A DNA stretch of 64,000 nucleotides from Morella rubra (Eukaryota > Streptophyta > Magnoliopsida > Fagales > Myricaceae): NCBI GenBank assembly GCA_003952965.2, contig CM025853.1:2082776-2146775 (forward strand). The letters run 5' to 3'. Below, piece by piece: positions 36,848 through 47,385 of the stretch. Below the pieces are notes generated by a model. That model searched no databases, had not been told where the DNA came from, and saw only the letters and a list, made by a program, of their open reading frames with translations. Position numbers and translations under genes: made by a program. Every line of letters starts with the position of its first letter. The first letter of the stretch is position 1.

Positions 36848-38525
36848 ATAATAATTGAATAATTAGTCAAAGGATCATAGATAGCATACAAGATTCTAGT
36901 GTCGGGTTTTCATGACAAGTTGCAGATCATCATCCATTCGCGCGCATACTAGTGGCAATAATTTCTGTCAGTGTCGAGATCGATGATTACAATGAAGAAA
37001 CGTAAAAATATTGGAAAAGCATGAGCTGGGTCTCGTTTTCATTAATCCGAGGCCGGAGTTGAGTTCGCCAATGAGCATCGGATAAGAATAAATACGTACA
37101 CCTATTCTAAGGGAGTACAATCATAAATGCAATGGAATATGCCAAAGCACGGATTAATTAAAGCGTTGATTTGTTTAAAGCTAAACCTGGGAGAGTGATA
37201 TATATGTGCTTTTTAAGGATTTGCACATAAAAAACGCGGCATAAACAATTTTAACATCAGGTCCCATCAGACCCGATAGCTGTTGTGTCCCTCCTTGTCT
37301 GCTCTCTGCATATTCAATTAAGAATCATCAACTTGGGCGTTTTGCAGGGGGGCTATCATTTCACAATCTGCGACTTCGAGTACACACATTCTTATCTTCA
37401 TCAACAGGTTTCATCTGGTACATAGCAAAGCTCGTCGCGATTCAAATTCAACATTATACTGTTTAACTTACGGTCCAAATTTCGATGATTCTTTTTACTG
37501 TGGATGCCATTAATCCACCACCCTCGCAGCTAATTGCTTACTTAGTGTAGCCAAAGGGCCAAGAAAAATCCTGAAGTCTCTCAAATGTATCCAGGGAAAA
37601 AGAGTATAAATTAATGGCCATGAAGGTAACAAAAAGGGAGAAGAAAAGTTAATGGTAAATCATTCACGGATATTTCCTGAAGATATAATTAAAGCAAATT
37701 TTCTAACATATGAAGGGGTGTCCTTTTCTTGGGATTCCTCGTCACACAATTTTATAACTCATCCTAAACTACATATATCTGCGGTGTGACTGTGTTAAGA
37801 TATCTTCTTCTTTTCACCTTTGTGTTGATCTTTTTAAACTGTAACTTGGAATTGGCGTCCTTTGGGAAGGCTCCGCAGTCAAGGAAAATGTTTGAATTTG
37901 TTCTTTAAGCTCCTATTTGTTAAGAAATTATTTTATTTCAGGTGCTTGTGCATTAATTTGTCTTCTAGTTAATTACAAAGAGCTCATATAAACTAATCAG
38001 TAAAATGGTGGCTTTCCTAATAGTACATGACTCAAACCATGCATCTACTTTCATGTCAATCCAGAAGAATTATATATACAAAATGTTAATGTCACTTGTC
38101 AAAGCTTGTGTTAATCCAGATCTAGATCATCACCAAATTTCTTTTTCCACAAGCTCGATCGATCGGTGTAGCTTCTTTACTCCCACTTTCCCCACCATGA
38201 AAGGGAAACCTCCTTTTTAAAAGCTAATGCAGCCAAAAGAGATTTGTTCAGTCAGAGTCGGCTGCAGTAATTGGTGTTATGAAATATCATATCTGGAATT
38301 AGAGTTCAAAGAATGGTAGGTCACACTGCTTTCTTTTTCCACTGCTTCTGATCAGCATGCTTATAGAATACCAACTTCACTAACGTGTTTGTAATGAATG
38401 AACATGACATTCTACCAAAACCCCAATAGTCTTCCCGATTTTTTTTTTGATTCTGGCATTTTCACATGAAAATGACATTTAGTGCTCTTGAGATATTTTT
38501 TGGTGCCATTATGTGGAAAATATTG
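36848..38525. other. Intergenic, no gene recognised
   Basis: About 1.7 kb upstream of the MITE. Short frames (for example 38005-38220) lack family features. The region could hold untranslated or regulatory sequence, but nothing specific is supported. Confidence 0.3.
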
Positions 38526-38847
38526 GAGAAAAAATCACCTTGAGCCTTCAAACTATTAAAATAATTTCAAATAGGGATAGTAAGTGCCGCTTTTGACATA
38601 TTGAGTCAAAGAACTATCAAATTTTATCACTTTTTGTATCATAAAAAAGATCAAACTATCAAACTCGTGCCACGTATGTTATAAAAGAGTCATGTGTGGT
38701 ACAGTTTTGATCATCATATTTTATTTATTTTATAGACATAATTTAATTAATTGTAGAAATTGTAAGATTCAATAGACTAAGATTGATAGTTTAGACTCAT
38801 AATTAAAATTATACGAGTGGTTAAAGTGCTCAAAATGATTTTTTCTC
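38526..38847. mobile_element. MULE-like foldback MITE
   Basis: Starts gagaaaaaatcaccttgagc and ends gctcaaaatgattttttctc, an 18 of 20 inverted match. Flanks aaaatattg and aaaacattt are similar, suggesting a degraded 9-bp target duplication. The interior is AT-rich and non-coding. Confidence 0.5.
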
Positions 38848-39096
38848 AAAACATTTGTCTGTCTGCTACTATGGGAATATACCTTAAAACACTACTCTAC
38901 AAGGTGCTCATAAAAATCAGAATTACAGTACGCTTTTTGTTTTTTCTGAGCCCATCAAAGTCATAATCAGAAGTCAGCAGGGATAACTGAGGACTATACA
39001 CTGGGGAAGAACAAATTGCCCCAGAAATATACACTGTACCATCACAATCGCAGCACCACGAACTTGACGAACTGGTATAAGCACAACTTTATCAGC

Positions 39097-39285
39097 TCAA
39101 ATAAAAAAAGAGTCGTTTGTGGGTTTGTTACCTCCTGTATCAACTATGGCAGTATATACGACAAAAACCAGAAAAAAGCATATGAGCAAAATGAGAACCT
39201 TCCAATATGCTACTTTGGGTTTGGGACTCGGAGAGCGGTGGCCGCTTTTACCAACTACAAGGGTAAAGCCAGCGGCGAAATGCAA
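39097..39285 (-). CDS. Possible small membrane-protein exon
   Basis: A 62-codon frame with a basic N-terminal part (SPSPKPKVAYWK) followed by a clear hydrophobic stretch VLILLICFFLVFVVYTAI, as in type II membrane proteins. GGAG/GTAACA just after IVDTG could be a splice donor. I found no second exon and recognise no family. Chance is possible, and the opposite strand also has short frames here. Confidence 0.2.
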   Translation of the reverse strand: MHFAAGFTLVVGKSGHRSPSPKPKVAYWKVLILLICFFLVFVVYTAIVDTGGNKPTNDSFFI

Positions 39286-39929
39286 GATGGTTTGTGGTCA
39301 AAACCCCCACGTGAAATAACCTCCACTTGATGGGATATTTTGGGCATTTTGTATTAGACAAGGCCCAGATTTGGAATATCCTCTGCTAATGCCCACTAGG
39401 AAGTAGGAACGGTTCATAGTGAATCGAATATGCTACCAACCAATATGGCTTTGGGCAGACAGCATGTCCCACATGGATTGGATAAACGCAGCCGTGAATA
39501 TCCCTACGATAAATGCCGCGTGTCTTATTTCTTTGTTCCAATCACGCCATAATTGCCAGCTACCCAAGATTGCACTCTCGATTTTCTTCGTGCTTTCTAG
39601 ATGTCCCTACCACCACTACCACCAGCCGCAGCAGCAAGGATTAGGATAAAACTCATCACTTTTCGAAATTATTTATTCGTTTTGTTTAATAAAGAGGAAA
39701 AAAAAAATGAACTGAAAAACTGGAAATAGAATATTCGAATATTATCCTAAATAGTTTCCACGGTTTTAAAAAAATTAGTCATGCTGACATGGAAACTAGC
39801 TGGCGCCATCGGAGAAACAAGCCGCTCGCTTACCAACCAGGACTTGCCACCTAAGCAGAAGGACAGACATACATACCCTTGTGTTCTCGCTGGTTCTTCT
39901 TGGTCCACCTCGGACTCAAAAAATCTCCC

Positions 39930-39935
39930 TATAAA
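39930..39935 (+). promoter_or_regulatory. TATA box of the DUF506 gene
   Basis: Tataaa within ccctataaatcgagc, about 85 bp before the ATG at 40017, leaving room for a roughly 50-60 nt leader. A G-box-like cacgtgg lies at 39961-39967. No ATG occurs between the predicted start site and 40017. Confidence 0.55.
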
Positions 39936-40016
39936 TCGAGCTCCCCTGTTTAAGAAAAAGCACGTGGTTCCTAGATTCGCACAGCCTTTCATTAGCGTGA
40001 GACGCATTTTAGTTCC

Positions 40017-41916
40017 ATGGCCTTAGCGATGGCTGGAATCCCAGCGACTCGCCGGATCTCTGACGAGATTTTTGAATTCTCGGACGGAGCGGCAAGTCTC
40101 GCAGACTTGGTTTTTGGGTTTTTTGAGGAAGGTCAAGATTCATCGGAAAGTTCATCGGAGAATTCGTTTCGCTCCGACGATTACAACAACGACGACGGGG
40201 ATGAGGATGAGAATCCTTGCAATGTAGAAGAGAACAAGGCCTTCTGGAAAGAGCAAGAACAACTTCTTAAGGTAAATTTTGATGCATGATACGTGAAAAT
40301 TTTGGTACATGAAAATCTGTTCACATTGTATGTTTCGGTTTATGATTACTAATTAATGTGTTGTATATATTTTGCAGGGAACGTTGTACAGGACAAGTTC
40401 AATAGAGACGAAAATCCGGCAGGCCACAAAGGAGGCATTAAGAGAATTTAGCGCGACGGATTGCAATGTATGTGTGTGTCCAAGACCGGTGGCCGGAGGT
40501 TGCAGGAACTGCTTGCAAAGACACATATGCAACCGGCTTATTAATGTTGGCTACAATTGTGCCATTTCCAAATCTAAGTGGAGGGGCACACCGCACATCC
40601 CAGCAGGTGTACTTCAATCCATTCATCACGCTTTTTTTTTTTTTTTTTTGGGAAAATATTTTTCTACCACGAATTATTATAAATTTTATACTTTACACCA
40701 TAAACTACCAATTTTGACACATTGCATTTTCTACTTATCAATATTTAATACTTTGCACTCTTTGTCAAATTTTTTTACTAAAATAACGACAATGTCTTTG
40801 ACCCAATTTACATATATTAAAGATATTATTGTCAATTTATTTAATTTCTCAAGAGTATTATTGCAAATAGAGGGTGTAAAGTGTTTAATATTAATAGTTG
40901 GAAGGTATAATGTGTCAAAATGGGTAGTTTAAAATGTAAAGTGTCTAACATTGGTAGTTTAAGAGTGTAATGTCTTAAAGATAGTAGTTTGGATGTAATG
41001 TGTCACTACCCGATAGTTTGTGAGTGAAAAGTGATTTTTTTTTTTTTTTTTTTTGTGCTGAGAATCCATTCATCACGCTTCATCACCACAAAAGTTCCCT
41101 TACGGGCTGCCCATGAACTGGAACCCATCCTGGTCAGTGGGCAGCTGATTTTACGGGGATTTTGGAATGAGATGAGAGATAAATTAAAACTTACCAAAGT
41201 ACAGATAAATCCTTAACTGCTATACATCGTAAAGTGTTAAGGAGAGGAAGTATAAAGTTAACTCCTTGATATAAAATTTAATGCTTAGCCTTAGCCTAAG
41301 TTTAACCTATGAGAAATAGGAAGTAGAGGACAGGCCGGAAAGTCGAAAAGATATATACTGCTTTAATGAATTATATCCACTTAATTTAATATTCTGATAT
41401 TTATAGTAATACGCTTTTTTTTTAATTGTCCTAATTCTATTTCAATAGAACCAAGTTCACTAAACTTTTTGATTTTACAATTTTCCAGGGGAGCACACTT
41501 ATTTGGAAGTTTTGGACAAATCAAACCCGAAGAAAGGAGATCTGAGAGTGATAATCGAGTTGAATTTTCGAGCAGAGTTTGAGATGGCGAGAGCTAGCGA
41601 AGAATACAACCAGTTAATTAGCCTGCTACCTGAAGTGTTTGTGGGGAAGTCGGAAAGGTTGAGAGAGCTAATTAAGATTTTGTGCTGTGCTGCCAAAAAA
41701 TGCATGAAGGACAAGAAAATGCATTTGGGCCCATGGAGGAAGCACAAATACATGCAAGCGAAGTGGCTTGGTGCGTCTGAGAGAGTGACACCGGCACCAA
41801 AATCGCCCTTGGGATATTCGGACCGGCAGCCAAAGGCCAGGGCCTCCATGCTAACCTTTGATTTGCTGGAGACTTTGCCCGGCTTGCATTGCAGTACAGC
41901 AGTTGCAGTCGTCTGA
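40017..41916 (+). CDS. DUF506 / PDDEXK-like family protein, 3 exons, 303 aa
   Basis: Exons are 40017-40271, 40378-40606 and 41489-41916, with GT-AG introns and frame kept throughout. The N-terminus has SLADLVFGFFEE followed by an acidic/serine-rich linker (residues 36-75). The DUF506 core (Pfam PDDEXK_6) starts with ETKIRQATKEALREF. It contains NVGYNCAISKSKW, PAGEHTYLEV, the core strand-helix motif VIIELNFRAEFEMAR, LLPEVFVGKSERL, and the closing MHLGPWRKHKYMQAKWL. The length is typical of the family. Plants have many such genes. Arabidopsis RXR1 of this family restrains root-hair growth, but the function of this member cannot be told from sequence. Nuclease activity is not shown for the family. 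Intron 2 (40607-41488) carries a 429-bp insertion. The ATG chosen follows TATA at a normal distance; the internal Met5 is a weaker alternative. Confidence 0.93.
40634..41062. mobile_element. Foldback insertion inside DUF506 intron 2
   Basis: Flanked by identical 18-bp direct repeats aatccattcatcacgctt at 40616-40633 and 41063-41080. Inside, about 80 bp near the left (actttacaccataaactacc, ttttgacacatt, cactctttgtc) matches the right part in inverse orientation (gggtgtaaagtg, aatgtgtcaaaa, gggtagttta). Poly-T tracts sit at both edges. The right half repeats a gtgtaaagtgtctaa/ggtagttta phrase several times. The inverted repeats suggest a MITE. The long target duplication and A/T tails suggest retroposition. 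Confidence 0.75.
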
Positions 41917-42723
41917 GAAAGATCAGTCATAAGAAATAATCCAGAAATTTTGTCCCACTTACGGTTTCAGTTTTGCTTCCCGACTTGTGTTGTGTGGTGG
42001 CTTTTAGTAAAGTTGTGCGAGATAAAAGTGATCTGAAGTGTGGTAATTTACCTTCCGCAACGACCTTACAGGAGAAAATCACTGTAATGTACTTACGATT
42101 ACCATATTGGACTTAGAATTAAAAACGACTTCGTCGCGCCACATGCAGAAGCGGTTTATACAGGACTAGCTAGCGAGGGAGGGTGCAAAGGGTTTGTTTG
42201 AAGGAGATCAAAGAGACAAGTGTGAAGCCATGTGCAAGGTCTTCTATTAATTAGGATGTTTGTCAAGGATTTCTTTTCATATAGGATATGGAAACCCATA
42301 TATTTTGCCAACCCTCTTTTACGCCTCAGCTACCTGAGATGAGAAGCCTGCACCACTAGTCTGCTTCAACACTAATTACAAAGCGGAGTTAAAAAGTTGG
42401 ATGCTTAATTACACTACCAATTCATGTGGTATTGATTCGTGACAAATAGATCACTCGAGTATCAAAAAAAAAAAAAAAAAAATTGATGCATGACATGGCG
42501 TTACCATCAATCTGCATTGGATACGTGTATTAAAAATATAATAGTAAATAAATAAAACAACCAATTGGACTAACATACAAAAAAATTATTGAAATTCTAA
42601 AAATTAAAAATAAACTAAAAGAATAAAAAAATTAAAATTAAACCCAAAAAAAACGAAATATTGGAAACTGTAGGGATGACCTGACAAGACATCATTGAAA
42701 ATCTCTAATTGGATATTTGTTAG
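41917..42723. other. 3' flank of the DUF506 gene
   Basis: Holds the expected 3' untranslated region, then AT-rich DNA with a poly-A run (42462-42481). No other gene was seen. Confidence 0.35.
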
Positions 42724-43320
42724 TAGGGGTGAAAACTGACTCTCCCGGTTGGGTTTAGACACCTTGTTGACCACTTAATCCAGAAGTTCAGTTTCTTGAA
42801 ATGGTGCACTGACTATCAAGCCGAGACTCTCCAAGGCTGACTTGAGCTGTGAGTCGGTGTCTTCGGTCAGTTTCGGTCGGTTTGGTCACCATGAAATTCT
42901 TTCTTTTCCTCCTATTTTTCTACCAATTTCTACAAAAAAAAAAAAAAAGAAGAAAAAAAAACTGTCTATTTCTCTGTTGTTGGTTGTTTCAATATTTTTG
43001 TTGAGTCAGTGCTGTAAATGTTGTGAATCGTTTGAATTTTATGTTTGTTGTTCGGTAAGATTGCAATCTTTGGAACTTGTGATTAGGATTTCTGTTGGTT
43101 ATTGCGATTCTTGCTCGCTCAGTGAAGCCGTGACCGAGAGAAAGAGAAGAGCGAGAAGAAGACGGCCGTGAGAGATGAGAGAGGCGGCAATGACTAAAAA
43201 AGTTCGCAACTCGTAAGATGTGGGTGGAAGGTTTTTTTTTTTTTTTTTCATGGGGAAGGACTAGGCTCGATTCGGTTCGATCTCTGTCCATTGAGGTCCA
43301 AAAACCGAGCACTGAACTGT
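42724..43320. mobile_element. Probable hAT relic
   Basis: Starts TAGGGGTG (42724-42731), followed by ctcccggttggg, and later carries cggtcagtttcggtcggtttgg and gattcggttcg repeats at both sides of a CT/T-rich interior, in the style of hAT subterminal repeats. No CACCCCTA right end was found and no transposase is present. Confidence 0.35.
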
Positions 43321-43335
43321 AGCAATTTTTTGGGC

Positions 43336-43402
43336 CAACTTTCAACTCCTTGCACTCAAGAAACGAATGATGCTTTACTTGAGTGCAAGGAGTTGAAAGT
43401 TG
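43336..43402. repeat. Perfect 25-bp inverted repeat (hairpin)
   Basis: Arms at 43336-43360 and 43378-43402 are exact reverse complements, separated by a 17-base loop. They begin caactttcaactcc and end ggagttgaaagttg. The pairing stops sharply at both ends. It is not at the border of any element I can define. Confidence 0.9.
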
Positions 43403-45238
43403 TTGCCTTGTTGGAGAAAAGAGAATTTCATATGCAACATGTGGTCGTTTTGGTAGCGACCTTGCAATTTCTTGGTGCTCATTATCAATACAAATAATTT
43501 ATTAAGCATTAAGGGCCCAAACAAGATAAGGCCATTAATCCAACGAAGGAGAAGGTTAATCAATATTCTCCCACTAGCATCGGACAGGTGTCATGAAACT
43601 GGTTACCACCTCATCCGTACGTAAGGCTGATCCAAACACTGTGATGTGAATTAATTTCGCACGTGGATATGTATCAGGTATGTCTGCTCTCTTTTGTTTT
43701 TTGACCGGGACCAACCTGCCCGTTCTTTCGGTAGCCACTTTCAAACGAGCGTTCAAGAGGGGAAGGCACGATCCAGATGCTGTCGCTAGTCGCCTCTCAA
43801 TATCCATTGAATAACGCCGCTGCGGCCGCTGTTAGGGCTATCGTTCAGTCAGTACTGCTTTATATTCATTAGCTTTAAATCAGGAATTTAAGTAATATAA
43901 GTTGGAAATATAAATTGCGAAAATAAAACCTGATTTTGGGCCCATTAGATAATTTGAGACTGATTGGTGGTCAGGTTGGTGTTGCAGTGACGTGTTCACC
44001 TAATAAATAGATGGCTCAAATTGGATATTCTGCAGTTGGGGTTCTCTTATAAGTCAAAGAGAGTTGCTAAGTTAGTTGTTCTTTTCCTTTTTAACCATAA
44101 TTAAAAAAAAAAACAATGCACCACCTTGAGCGGATTTTTTTATGCATGGGTATTTGAGCCTAATTAAGTTAGTATTTTCAAATCAATATTTTTTGAAAAT
44201 TTTGAGTTTGTTTTGAAAATTGAAATAGATAATTAGAGTTTTATTTGATTTTGAGAAAAAAAATAGTGAAAAATTAAATTTTATGGGAATGAGTGGAGAA
44301 ATAAAGAGACGAAGGATTTGAATGAATTTTTACGTTTATTATATAAAAAAGAGATGTTTGACTAGGAGACAAAAAAAAATTGATTTTAAAGTATATTATT
44401 AATTAAAATTTTAAATTAATTATATTTACATTCAAAAATTTTGGATGGATTAAAAATTTCTCAAAATTTTGAATTCACAAAGACTACGAACCTATCGGGG
44501 CAATGTAGGCTTTCTATGCCCCTTCAGTGACTCAGTCAACTAGCTCCAGTAAAATGTTGTTTGTCAGGGCATCGCTTTTGTATCTTGTGACTTTTTCCTA
44601 TTGAAAGTTTTCAGTTCCCTGGAAAAATTAAACGAAGAAGACTATGAATAAAGTAGTTGCACACGAAGTTGCATGGTCCGAGACCAATGTGAAAGACGGG
44701 CCCCGCCGCTTAATTTCTATCATGTTCTGTTTCTTGTTTCGGCTGGTGGCCAGCTGACTTCTAACATGTGCTCGAAGATTTCTTGGATGCTTCATTTAAA
44801 GTTGATCAGGAACAGAAATTCAGAGGACATATAGTTAATGCACTTGTACAGGAAGAAAACATTACAGGAGCAGACCGCAAGAGCACAGTTAGTGGCGAAA
44901 ATTTAGAGGAACCGTCGTGTAAAAAAAAAAAAACAGTGGCGAAAATGAGTTTAACTGCATGCAAATTGATTCATAGTAGCTTGAGCCTCCAGTTTTGAGT
45001 CCATTTGACCATTCTACCCAGAGATCAATTGAGGATACCCTGATCAGACAGCCCAAATAACGGATCGTTAGAGCCCTAGAGGGGAGGGCGGAAACAGCCA
45101 AGTATTTGCAGAAACATTAATATATTCCCCCGGCTTGAGCTTATCCTTTAGCTTTACTTCAGCTCCCTAGTCTTTATCATAGTCAACTGAACTATATACA
45201 AGCAAATTTCATAAATTTCAAAAGGATTAAATTTAGGC
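43403..45238. other. Intergenic, no gene recognised
   Basis: About 1.8 kb. A GC-richer stretch at 43600-43840 has a 77-codon minus-strand frame (43574-43807) without a family match I know. The remainder is AT-rich. Confidence 0.3.
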
Positions 45239-45247
45239 TTAATTAAA

Positions 45248-45756
45248 GGGTAAAGTCATAATTAACCTTATAAGTATGAACAAAAATCAAATTGACATTC
45301 TTAATTATCAATTAGGCGATTTGAGACCCATAACTTTTGAAAATCATTAATTCTAGCCCTCCGTTTAAATTAGGAGTTAAATACGATGGAAAATCATGCA
45401 AAATAACCAAAATGCCCCTCCGAGATTAAATTTTAAAAAATAAATAAAAATAGTAAAAATTTAAGAAATAAATTAAAAATAAATATATTATTGAAATAGA
45501 GTTTCAATAGTTTTATTTAAAAAACATTTTTTTTAAAAAATAATTCTATTTTTTTTTTTTTTTTTTAATTTTTTTAGTAATTTTATCTTAAAGGGACATT
45601 TTAGTCATTTTGCATGATTTTCTGTCGGATTTAATGCCCAATTTAGACACGGGGCTAGAATGGATGATTTTAAAAAGTTATGAGTCTCAAATCATCAAAT
45701 TGATAATTAGAAGTACCGATTTGATTTTTGTTTATACTTATGGGTTTAACTACCCC
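45248..45756. mobile_element. MULE-type foldback MITE, copy 1 (509 bp)
   Basis: Nearly palindromic. The left arm gggtaaagtcataattaacc, ttataagtatgaacaaaaatcaaatt and so on is repeated inverted at the right end (aaatcaaatc side, ending actacccc), with arms of roughly 180-200 bp. It is flanked by exact 9-bp direct repeats TTAATTAAA at 45239-45247 and 45757-45765, the target size of Mutator-like elements. The centre is A/T-rich. A related copy lies at 49439. Confidence 0.88.
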
Positions 45757-46117
45757 TTAATTAAATTTTCTTATAGTTAATTTTTTCTCAATTTCAGTTT
45801 TAATTCTTCTCCTAAGAGTGTCTGAGATTAACTGCTTGTTCCAAAAAGATTCTTCCGTTCAGACACGGCTACACACAAGGCATATGTATAAATATTTTGT
45901 TGACGAAAAATTGGTCACTAATATCAAGCGATTAGGGTTGAATAAATTCAGATGTCAAGCAATAAATGTAAGCATATTCTGTTAGTAGTTAGTGTTAGGA
46001 TTGAGAAAAATAATCTTTTTTGGATAAATAGTTATCCCAATGACTCTCAAGGGAAAATTAAAGCTATGGGACCAAATTAGAAAAAAAAAGAGTGTTAAAT
46101 CACACGAAGAAGAACTA

Positions 46118-46536
46118 ATGTCTGCGGTCTCCTCCGCCTCCCGTGCCCTGCCTCCCTTCCCTGGATTGGCCTCTGTGGCTTCTATTCTCCCTCACGCGCC
46201 GTCTCCCGCACCATCTTTTCCGATCACGTTTTGGCTTTTGGTTGCTCGTTTTTCTCGATGCCTATGTTTTGCTTTTGGCCGTTTGGGCTTGCCTCTTTGT
46301 TTCAGGCTTGTTGTGGCTTTTCTGTTGCTTGTTTTCCTCTGTTATGCATATTAGCTTATTGCCGTTTGTGGCTTTTCTATCCCTTGTGGGTTTTTGTATG
46401 GTCTTTAGGTCACCTTGCTCGTTGGCCCGCCGACTTTTCGGAATGTCTAGTTCGCCCTTTAGAGCTTGCTGAGGTTCTTAAACTTTCTTGATATTATTAA
46501 TGATAGTTCCTATTATGCCTAAAAAAAAAAAAAAAA
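46118..46536 (+). mobile_element. 5'-truncated LINE or other poly-A retroposon
   Basis: A 12-bp direct repeat gaagaagaacta flanks it (46106-46117 and 46537-46548), and it ends in a 16-A tail just before the right repeat. The body is CT/GT-rich (ttgcttttggccgtttgggc and similar) and carries overlapping hydrophobic frames that look compositional. No RT domain is present. A 5'-truncated LINE 3' region fits best. A processed transcript is the alternative. Confidence 0.72.
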
Positions 46537-46591
46537 GAAGAAGAACTAGCGGGTAAATTAAGTCTTAAATTTAAAATAATGATTATTTAAG

Positions 46592-47385
46592 TTTGCATGG
46601 TTTGATTATTTCCTCTTGAATAACATAGTAATTATCCGAAAAACCACAAATTCTGATCAAATGATTTTAAATTAACCCAAAATAATGGTGCAGAAGAAAT
46701 CCTTTCTTTCTTGACACATGATCTTCTCTGTCTTTTTCATTTTTTTAAAATCAGTCCACTATAATATTATAATTAATTACTATTATAATAGCCAAATGGA
46801 AAGAAATTGCGCCTCTTCAAATATGATTGTACTCAATCGAATTGGAGGTCAAGCCTTGCATCCTCCTAATTATATATACCATGGACTCTATATCTAGTAC
46901 TTAAACCACTTCGATCTCTTTACCTATGTGCTGCTAGCTGGTAGGTTGAGTTATCTTGTAAATTAAGAATCCGCTAGTGGTAGATATAGAAAGTAGGAAT
47001 ATCATTATAATTTGCATAAAGTTTGCTATTTCCTCTATGAATAACATAGTGAATTATCCGGCCTTAGGGTCTGATCTGATTTTATAATTAACACCAAAAT
47101 AATGGTCAGAAGAAACTTTCTTTCTTGACACATGATCTTAGTCTTTTTCATTTTTTTAAAATCAGTGTATAATTAAGAAATTGCGCCTCTTCAAATATGA
47201 TTGTACTCAATCGAATTGGAGGTCAAGCCTTGCATCCTCCTAATTATATATACCATGGACTCTATATCTAGTACTTAAACCACTTCGATCTCTTTACCTA
47301 TGTGCTGCTAGCTGGTAGGTTGAGTTATCTTGTAAATTAAGAATCCGCTAGTGGTAGATATAGAAAGTAGGAATATCATTATAAT
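46592..47385. repeat. Tandem duplication, mosaic divergence
   Basis: Two direct copies, 46592-47010 and 47011-47385. The last 210 bases of each (46801-47010 and 47175-47384) are identical. The first halves (about 209 and 164 bases) differ by many substitutions and indels but still share phrases such as ctttctttcttgacacatgatctt. Non-coding. Confidence 0.9.

Noticed and set aside
38229-38250. Similarity to the plant miR399 sequence (gccaaaagagatttg)
   Set aside because: About 16 of 21 bases match and no complementary star arm lies upstream or downstream in a foldback distance, so a MIR399 gene is not supported.
43574-43807. 77-codon minus-strand frame in a GC-rich patch
   Set aside because: No recognised motif, no promoter signals and no splice continuation. 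Left as intergenic.
46040-46491. Three overlapping hydrophobic frames of 86-109 codons
   Set aside because: They fall inside the poly-A retroposon at 46118-46536 and follow its GT/CT bias. No family features.
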